Positions 58,641 through 64,000 of a stretch of 64,000 nt of DNA are shown piece by piece. The stretch is from the NCBI GenBank assembly GCA_031264755.1, contig JAISDO010000012.1, forward strand, positions 34,035 through 98,034. The letters run 5' to 3'. Source of the stretch: Clostridiales bacterium (GTDB taxonomy: Bacteria > Bacillota_A > Clostridia > Christensenellales > Pumilibacteraceae). The position numbers and the translations under genes are program-made. Each line of letters opens with the position of its first letter. The first letter of the stretch is position 1. A model generated the notes under the pieces. The model was not told the DNA's origin and did no database searches. It was given only the letters and a program-made list of their open reading frames with translations.

Positions 58641-59474
58641 CTATAGACTATCCATCAACACAATAGGCAGTTGTCTAGTGCGAGTATGTTCTTGGACTAT
58701 TTGATCTTGTGTCAATGGATATTTGGCATCACTATCAAAAAACTCTATAGTAAAACTAGGTATCTTCAAATACTGTATACACCAATCTTTGAATCCCCCT
58801 GCACTGACATCTTGACTACTGACTACATTATATCTTGCACATGCCGCCAAACTCTCAGCTATAGCAAGGTCTCTCTGAGCATTAGTATAAGGTGCAAAAA
58901 AGTCCCAGTATATCTCACGCCCCCTGCTATGATAACTCATGGTAGCAACAGGCGACAACTTGAGTGCAAAGTCTACTAGAGCCATAGTCTCTACTTGGTC
59001 ATTGGCAAACTTGCCCACATAGTTGGCTATATCTGGATATCGGATATTGCCAAGCCCTTTGCCCCAGCGTGCATCAAAGTTGGTATTGAGATCTACACAA
59101 TTAGCATTGGCTTTGAACATCTTCCAGTCACCACTAGGATTGACAGCCTTCAACTTGTGCTTGAGATATGTACTCGGCACACTATCCAATCCATTGAGCA
59201 CTATCTCCACGCCATCTGGATTGGACATAGGCACATAGTACATACTGTAATCTTGCATGTCCACATTCAGCAAGTCTCTAACTTGCAACAGCACTATAGT
59301 AGCAGTACTATACTCTCTAGCATGTATTGCAGCTTGAATTAGTATACTCTTGCTACCTTTGCCTATCCTTATATAGGGGATGTCCCTACCAAGCACACTT
59401 CTCCCTATACTCCCACACTGCAACCCTTGTGCTTGGCAATATCCAACATTGTACATCAATTGTTGATATGTCAT
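58641..59474 (-). CDS. M14 zinc carboxypeptidase-like peptidase
   Basis: A 277-aa protein from ATG 59474 (MTYQQLMYNVG). Zinc ligands are seen in IHAREY (His, Glu) and SYHSRG (His), and the general base Glu in FTIEFFD. VPMSNPDGVE and KANANCVDLNTNFDARWG match bacterial M14 peptidases that cut gamma-D-glutamyl-diamino-acid bonds in peptidoglycan stem peptides. No signal peptide from this start, so it may act on recycled muropeptides in the cytosol. TATATT lies 8 nt before the ATG and there is no ribosome site. It lies near a MurF-like gene. Confidence 0.85.
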   Translation of the reverse strand: MTYQQLMYNVGYCQAQGLQCGSIGRSVLGRDIPYIRIGKGSKSILIQAAIHAREYSTATIVLLQVRDLLNVDMQDYSMYYVPMSNPDGVEIVLNGLDSVPSTYLKHKLKAVNPSGDWKMFKANANCVDLNTNFDARWGKGLGNIRYPDIANYVGKFANDQVETMALVDFALKLSPVATMSYHSRGREIYWDFFAPYTNAQRDLAIAESLAACARYNVVSSQDVSAGGFKDWCIQYLKIPSFTIEFFDSDAKYPLTQDQIVQEHTRTRQLPIVLMDSL

Positions 59475-59565
59475 ATTACTACAATATATGCCATCAATCA
59501 CACACAAATTACAAAACAAAGCAAACATATCCAATCATACCAACTACAATCCCTCTTCAACTAGA

Positions 59566-59607
59566 CAAATCACCAAAAAAACTATATCTAGTTTTTTTGG
59601 TGATTTG
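59566..59607. terminator. Bidirectional 19-bp terminator stem
   Basis: CAAATCACCAAAAAAACTA and its exact complement flank TATC. T-runs within both arms allow either strand to end; it lies about 150 nt beyond the MurF-like gene stop (minus). Confidence 0.8.
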
Positions 59608-59755
59608 TAATATATAATTTAATTAGGATTATATTGTATCTCACTTAAGATATACTTAAAATAAGCTTGCTAGCTATCTCCATAGTACTTGGGATCAAAA
59701 CTCCAAGTCATCTATCAACACAAATACTCCAACAAGCCATATGTTGTAGTCTAGA

Positions 59756-61363
59756 CTACATATTGTCGGGCAGGTCATTTTCAAACAATACAACTTTGGG
59801 AAGATTGATATGCTTGACTTTGTCTACTGCTTGAGCTAATGTGTCCACTACTATCACATTGATATTGCTATTGACACTAGCAATACCCTGTTGAAGATAT
59901 CGAGAGTTTTTGCCAATTAGTATTGAATAATCGCACACCTTAGCTATCTCTACACCCAATTGGGTATTGATTATTTGAGTATTGTCACCTTGTTCTACAA
60001 TACCTGGCGTGACAATAATTTTGGATAAATTAGTATAATTGCTTAAGACTTCCAATGCATTGACCGCTCCAACAATATTGCTACTATATGCATTGTCAAT
60101 TATCACATAGTCTTCTGTATTACGCAACAACTGTAGCCTGTGCGGGACTGGCTGAAGATCGGCTACCGTAGCCAAAATAGCCTCCATATCTGTTACACCT
60201 AGCGTATATGCTGTAGCTATGCACATAGCCACAAGCCCTGCAATGTGTCTTCCTAGCAATTTTGTAGCTATGTGCAGTATCATACCATCTATAACAAGAT
60301 CAAACTGTGTACCGTCATTGTTGATGATTACGTTGCTAGATCGGAATCTATCACTGTCACCATTGACTAGTATAGCTTGACTAGTATATTTGGCAACTTC
60401 CCTCAAATCTGTGTTGGTACCATCCAATATCAGCACTCCATCTGATGTGAGTTGTGATGCTATCTCCAACTTGGTTGCAAGCACAGTGGCGTAATTGTGC
60501 ATGGTATCTAGATGTTGATTGCCTACACTAGTTATCATTGCAATATTAGGATTGGCTATATCAATCAACTCTAGTATGTCGCCTTGATATCTAGCACCCA
60601 TCTCCAATATCAAGTACTCATGTTGTGGTTGAAGTTGATTGTTGATAGTTAGACACACACCCATAGGTGTATTATAACTAGCAGGAGTACTACACACCAA
60701 GTACTTGGTAGACAATAGGCTATGCAATATATTTTTGGAAGTAGTCTTACCATAACTACCAGTTATGGCTACAATCTTGAGATTGGGCATACTTGCTAGC
60801 TTGGCTTTGGCCTGTCTAATATATGATTGTTGTATTCCTTTTTCGCCTGGTGTGTTGATAATATTGGCTAGCAACACAATTGGCATAATTGTCAAAGGCA
60901 ACAAACCTAAGTGAAAATATCCCAAAATACCCGTAGGGACAAACGAAACTCCAAACACAACCAACACAAATAACACTGTAGAAGTAATATACAATCTAAT
61001 AGCACGAGGAGTGTACTTGAGAGGATTTTTGTCTATTTTGTTGACAAATTGTATAAATATAGTACTCAACACTACAAAGAATCCAAACCCAAGGTATCTA
61101 AATCCAAATATATCTCCAAATGCTGACAAGTACATAAGTGTACAAAGACATATCAAAAAACTAAGAAAACCATATCTATACAGTATAGTATATCCTGACT
61201 TGCGATACCATGTGCCAAACTCTCTACCACGATATCCGGACAATTGCAACATCAGCACAATCTTGTAAGACAACACACTAAGAAAAGCTATAGTAACAAG
61301 CAACATCACAACAGTCAAGAAGATCTCTATACCCTCTACTGCCCAAATTGTATAATCTATCAT
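59756..61363 (-). CDS. MurF-like Mur ligase with N-terminal membrane domain
   Basis: The 535-aa protein joins about five transmembrane spans (residues 1-170) to a Mur ligase. The ligase has the P-loop GSYGKTTSKN, GARYQGDI, TSVGNQHLDT, PHRLQLL and IDNAYSSN in the order expected for MurF, which adds D-Ala-D-Ala to the UDP-MurNAc tripeptide, and ends VVLFENDLPDNM. Membrane-fused MurF relatives are known in Clostridia, and may act with a separate D-Ala ligase. The start ATG 61363 has no clear ribosome site. About 190 nt separate it from the upstream hydrolase gene. Confidence 0.85.
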   Translation of the reverse strand: MIDYTIWAVEGIEIFLTVVMLLVTIAFLSVLSYKIVLMLQLSGYRGREFGTWYRKSGYTILYRYGFLSFLICLCTLMYLSAFGDIFGFRYLGFGFFVVLSTIFIQFVNKIDKNPLKYTPRAIRLYITSTVLFVLVVFGVSFVPTGILGYFHLGLLPLTIMPIVLLANIINTPGEKGIQQSYIRQAKAKLASMPNLKIVAITGSYGKTTSKNILHSLLSTKYLVCSTPASYNTPMGVCLTINNQLQPQHEYLILEMGARYQGDILELIDIANPNIAMITSVGNQHLDTMHNYATVLATKLEIASQLTSDGVLILDGTNTDLREVAKYTSQAILVNGDSDRFRSSNVIINNDGTQFDLVIDGMILHIATKLLGRHIAGLVAMCIATAYTLGVTDMEAILATVADLQPVPHRLQLLRNTEDYVIIDNAYSSNIVGAVNALEVLSNYTNLSKIIVTPGIVEQGDNTQIINTQLGVEIAKVCDYSILIGKNSRYLQQGIASVNSNINVIVVDTLAQAVDKVKHINLPKVVLFENDLPDNM

Positions 61364-61552
61364 AATAAAAAAACCGAGTAGTGTACCCGCCTATACCCCA
61401 GACACCCTAATGCATAAAGATTGAGAGATCTAATCACTTATTCACCCAAATTGCAACTACAAATATAAGCAAATAAAATTAAAACAACAAATGTCACAAA
61501 GCATAAACCCTATACAACTATCAAACTCTCACTATCAAATCAATCCCAAATA

Positions 61553-62287
61553 CTAATCATCAAAAAAACTTCTTACAATAGCACAAAACTTGTCTCCATA
61601 CTCCATATAACTATAGTGTCCTGCATCCTTTAGCACAATCAACCCACTACCTTTGATGCTCTTGTGCAATGTCTTGCCCATGTACAATGGAGTAGTACTA
61701 TCTTTGTCACCCCATACAATCAATGTGCTAGCAGTGACATCCTTGAGATGTCCATGCAAATGCTGATTGACTACCCTAACAAAGACCGACCGCATGTTGT
61801 CTGACAAATTTTTGTAATCTGTTGAGCCACTACCTGCTGTAGACATGTTGAGTTTTTTTTTGAGTTTGTAACTCCATACTTTGATATAGTACTTAACACT
61901 TCGCCTAGGTCTAATACCTGCGGCATTGCAGAGTATCATCCTAGATACTCTATTGTCACTACCCAACAATATGCATACTCTACCCCCAAAGCTGTGCCCA
62001 ACAATATTGTACTGACTATACCCCAATTGATCCATCAACAGCTTGATAGATTGGGCATACTCATATATCCCCCAGCTTGGGCAAGGCTCGGGAGTATCAC
62101 CAAAGCCTGCAAAATCTACAGTTATTACAGTATGTCCAAACCCAATCAATTGTCGCTCTAACGCAATCCAACTATCCTTGCTTCCACCCCAACCGTGCAA
62201 CAACATGATAGGCACACCCTGTCCTATGGTATGCCTATATTGTGGTATAAACATATCAAAATCCAATTGTTGTATTGTTTTTGTCAT
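61553..62287 (-). CDS. Alpha/beta-hydrolase
   Basis: A 244-aa alpha/beta-hydrolase fold protein. It has LLHGWGGSKDSW (oxyanion hole), nucleophile VGHSFGG, acid Asp in IVWGDKDSTTP and the catalytic His in KDAGHYSY. GAGG lies 8 nt before ATG 62287; an in-frame TTG two codons earlier would be too close to it. The ester substrate is not deducible. It precedes the MurF-like gene and follows rimI on the same strand, a grouping that may be one operon. Confidence 0.88.
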   Translation of the reverse strand: MTKTIQQLDFDMFIPQYRHTIGQGVPIMLLHGWGGSKDSWIALERQLIGFGHTVITVDFAGFGDTPEPCPSWGIYEYAQSIKLLMDQLGYSQYNIVGHSFGGRVCILLGSDNRVSRMILCNAAGIRPRRSVKYYIKVWSYKLKKKLNMSTAGSGSTDYKNLSDNMRSVFVRVVNQHLHGHLKDVTASTLIVWGDKDSTTPLYMGKTLHKSIKGSGLIVLKDAGHYSYMEYGDKFCAIVRSFFDD

Positions 62288-62345
62288 CTTCAAGTCCTCT
62301 TGCGAAATACAACCTATAATGCAACAAGATACTCAACATCTGCTA

Positions 62346-62783
62346 TCACAATAATAGGCTCATTGTATACGCATCCTTACCATCACTGTAATATCCCTTG
62401 CGTACACCAATATGGTCAAAACCTAGTCTACGATACAAGGATATTGCCGCAATGTTGTCTACGGCGACCTCCAAGAAGATCTGTTTCACATTACAACTTT
62501 TGCAATAGTCTATCATACATTCACATAGTATCTTACCATAATGTTTGCCTCTACAATTGGGCATCACCGCTATGCTGTGCAACTCTGCAAAGTCACCCAC
62601 GATAGATACACATATATATCCATACGACCTGTCTAACAACCAAAATATATCACCATGTTGATAAGCCGACAGTAGCATATCAATATTCCATGGATAATGG
62701 TCGCAAACTCTCTCTATTTCGGCTACAATCTTCAGTTGTGATATATCTGTTATGCGTCTAATTCTAACCACAGAATATACCAC
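62346..62783 (-). CDS. rimI: RimI-type N-acetyltransferase
   Basis: A 145-aa GNAT-family acetyltransferase with IRRITDISQLKIV at the N-terminus, EIERVCDHYPWN and the acetyl-CoA site VMPNCRGKHYGKILCECMI, then IFLEVAVDNIAAISLYRRLGF. RimI acetylates the alpha-amino group of bS18 and possibly other proteins. The start is GTG 62783, directly after the tsaB stop codon. Its place after tsaE and tsaB is the common order in Bacillota. Confidence 0.9.
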   Translation of the reverse strand: MVYSVVRIRRITDISQLKIVAEIERVCDHYPWNIDMLLSAYQHGDIFWLLDRSYGYICVSIVGDFAELHSIAVMPNCRGKHYGKILCECMIDYCKSCNVKQIFLEVAVDNIAAISLYRRLGFDHIGVRKGYYSDGKDAYTMSLLL

Positions 62784-63422
62784 CTATACATCATTGCCTT
62801 GACGCAATGGTTGAGGTTGTCTTACATACAATGGTTGCACATTGTTATAATCAGTGACACCACAACAATTACTCATTGCCAACAGTATGCGTTCTTGCCT
62901 CAATTGCGTTGCTTGCTTGTTGCCAATATTGCTATCAAACACAACTATGTCATGCTTGTTAGCTATTAGCCATTCGTCCAAACTTGATACTTTTATACAC
63001 TGTGGTATTGACAATACTTTGTCATAATCATAAAGAGCCACATAGCATGCCTGAGCCCCACCACCAACTATACTAGCTACCGTGATATTGTTGTGTATAT
63101 CAATATTGTCCACATATACATTGTATGCATTGAGTTGATTAGAAGTGATAGGCACAATAGGCAAATCATACACCTGCCCCCAAGCTTTGACAGTACCCAT
63201 ACCCACACGCAATCCAGTAAAAGACCCAGGTCCAATGCATAGACCAATCTTGCTTATGTCTTTCAATTGCACATTAGCACGTTTCAATAGCTTGTCACAC
63301 ATAGGCAACAACATAGACATTGTACCCTGCAAGATATGGCTACTTTCATAGTACAACTGATTATTGCTATACAGTGCTACTTCTACACTCTGACTAGTAT
63401 TAACAAATATCCAATTAATCAC
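62784..63422 (-). CDS. tsaB: tRNA t6A synthesis protein TsaB
   Basis: TsaB, with TsaD and TsaE, adds threonylcarbamoyl to A37 of ANN-reading tRNAs. The 212-aa ASKHA-fold protein has VNTSQSVEVALY, LCIGPGSFTGLRVGMGTVKAW and GGGAQACYVALYD. It starts at GTG 63422, overlapping the tsaE stop in GTGA, so translation is coupled. TsaD and TsaC are outside the window. The C-terminal region is short and divergent, as is usual for TsaB. Confidence 0.93.
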   Translation of the reverse strand: MINWIFVNTSQSVEVALYSNNQLYYESSHILQGTMSMLLPMCDKLLKRANVQLKDISKIGLCIGPGSFTGLRVGMGTVKAWGQVYDLPIVPITSNQLNAYNVYVDNIDIHNNITVASIVGGGAQACYVALYDYDKVLSIPQCIKVSSLDEWLIANKHDIVVFDSNIGNKQATQLRQERILLAMSNCCGVTDYNNVQPLYVRQPQPLRQGNDV

Positions 63423-63829
63423 AACATACCTCGTACTTCTATCTGCCTAACACTATCGTCAATCTGTAGTATATTGACTATGTAGTTAGGTTGTGCTGTA
63501 ATGTACTCAGCCCATTCTATCAACACAATATTGCACTTGTCACCTATCTTGTCTAGTAGACCAGTCTCTCGTATATCAACATCTTGCAATCTATATGCGT
63601 CAATGTGTACCAAATTGTTGTGTTTGGCATTGTACTCACAACACAACACAAAAGTGGGACTAATCACAGCACCCTGTACTCCTAGTCCCATAGCAACACC
63701 TTTGGCAAACACTGTTTTGCCTACACCTAGGTCACCATTCAAAGATACAATATCACCGCCTTTGAGCGACTCTGCAAATTGCATCCCCACATCTATAGTA
63801 TCTTGCACAGTATTGACTATATATATCAC
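63419..63829 (-). CDS. tsaE: tRNA t6A synthesis ATPase TsaE
   Basis: A 136-aa P-loop ATPase of the t6A pathway. Motifs: GDLGVGKT (Walker A), SPTFVLCCEY, HIDAYRL and the acidic LIEWAEYI. It begins at GTG 63829; TTGACA-17-TATGTT lies upstream and only 6 nt separate the -10 box from the GTG, so the operon tsaE-tsaB-rimI should be transcribed without a leader. There is no ribosome-binding site. Confidence 0.95.
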   Translation of the reverse strand: MIYIVNTVQDTIDVGMQFAESLKGGDIVSLNGDLGVGKTVFAKGVAMGLGVQGAVISPTFVLCCEYNAKHNNLVHIDAYRLQDVDIRETGLLDKIGDKCNIVLIEWAEYITAQPNYIVNILQIDDSVRQIEVRGML

Positions 63830-63835
63830 AGTACA

Positions 63836-63864
63836 AACATATCACATATATACCAAAATGTCAA
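63836..63864 (-). promoter_or_regulatory. Leaderless promoter of tsaE-tsaB-rimI
   Basis: TTGACA (63864-63859), 17 nt ending TGA, extended TATGTT (63841-63836), 6 nt, GTG 63829. The TGA within TTGACA is the stop codon of the preceding frame. Confidence 0.75.
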
Positions 63865-64000
63865 GTTACATGATTTTCTTGCCATACCCAATCGGCGTAC
63901 ATACTATCAAAAAAACTCTTAGGACTTATCTCGTTCTTGCTAATTGAAGATACAATTGTTACTATCGTCAACATTGCTACTATACTCACAAAGCTATACA
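63861..64000 (-). CDS. 3' end of a frame entering from the right edge
   Basis: An open frame of at least 45 codons runs in from the right boundary and ends at TGA 63863-63861. The visible part has a hydrophobic stretch VSIVAMLTIVTIVSSIS, then FFDSMYADWVWQENHVT. It may be a short membrane protein or the end of a longer gene. Nothing more can be said without the flanking sequence. Confidence 0.35.
   Translation of the reverse strand, partial: YSFVSIVAMLTIVTIVSSISKNEISPKSFFDSMYADWVWQENHVT

Noticed and set aside
63501..63947. Plus-strand frame of 148 codons at the right end
   Set aside because: Antisense to tsaE, with no coding features of its own.

Overview
This AT-rich window most likely comes from an uncultured anaerobic member of the Bacillota (Clostridia-like). 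Evidence: a SpoIIID-type sporulation regulator, a YdjG/YdjI-like zinc-ribbon and SPFH pair, an ApbE / NusG-domain-II / Gx-transporter cluster, a small zf-trcl-like zinc-ribbon gene, an [FeFe]-hydrogenase and tsaE-tsaB-rimI in the usual order. UAA, UAG and UGA all act as stops. No plasmid, transposon or CRISPR array is visible. Nearly all genes from 8.6 kb rightward are on the minus strand; the exceptions are nadE and a small exported protein near 49-52 kb.

Layout. 1-5.8 kb: partial DUF262 protein, uppP, an orphan phage terminase large subunit, a membrane SH3-like protein and an M24 aminopeptidase. 6-8.6 kb: small zinc-ribbon gene, tRNA-Arg(CCU), spoIIID and a broken gene. 8.6-13 kb: membrane protein, [FeFe]-hydrogenase and a NitT/TauT-type ABC transporter. 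13-24.3 kb: YdjI/YdjG-like pair with a frameshifted zinc-ribbon gene between them, leuS, two membrane proteins, an EIIBCA PTS permease, a glyoxalase-fold protein and a zinc-ribbon gene. 24.5-34 kb: CopA ATPase, lgt, two FN3 proteins (one ending in a GH19 chitinase domain), a 29-bp tandem repeat, a GalM-fold protein lacking catalytic residues, and rplM-rpsI. 34-43 kb: response regulator, Gx/NusG-II/ApbE/DegV group, transketolase and two surface proteins with C-terminal membrane anchors. 43-53 kb: higBA with a metallopeptidase-fused antitoxin, a giant Ig-like surface protein, nadE with a degenerate glutaminase domain, an exported protein and a YkvI-like transporter. 53-64 kb: gyrB between two paralogous lipoproteins, a MORN protein, M14 peptidase, MurF-like membrane ligase, hydrolase, rimI, tsaB and tsaE.

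Three patterns stand out. First, at least nine genes have a -10 box only 6-10 nt before the start codon, most with a -35 about 17 nt upstream, so their mRNAs should be leaderless, while neighbours keep good Shine-Dalgarno sites. Second, one surface lipoprotein has a promoter whose 17-nt spacer is entirely TA repeats, as in phase-variable promoters. Third, several proteins keep their fold but appear to have lost active residues, and up to three small genes are frameshifted, suggesting ongoing gene decay or sequence errors.

Much of the coding capacity serves the cell envelope: peptidoglycan precursor recycling and synthesis, lipoprotein modification, membrane-stress proteins and multidomain surface proteins with FN3, Ig-like or chitinase modules. 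All similarity statements are from reading the sequence by eye; no database search was run.
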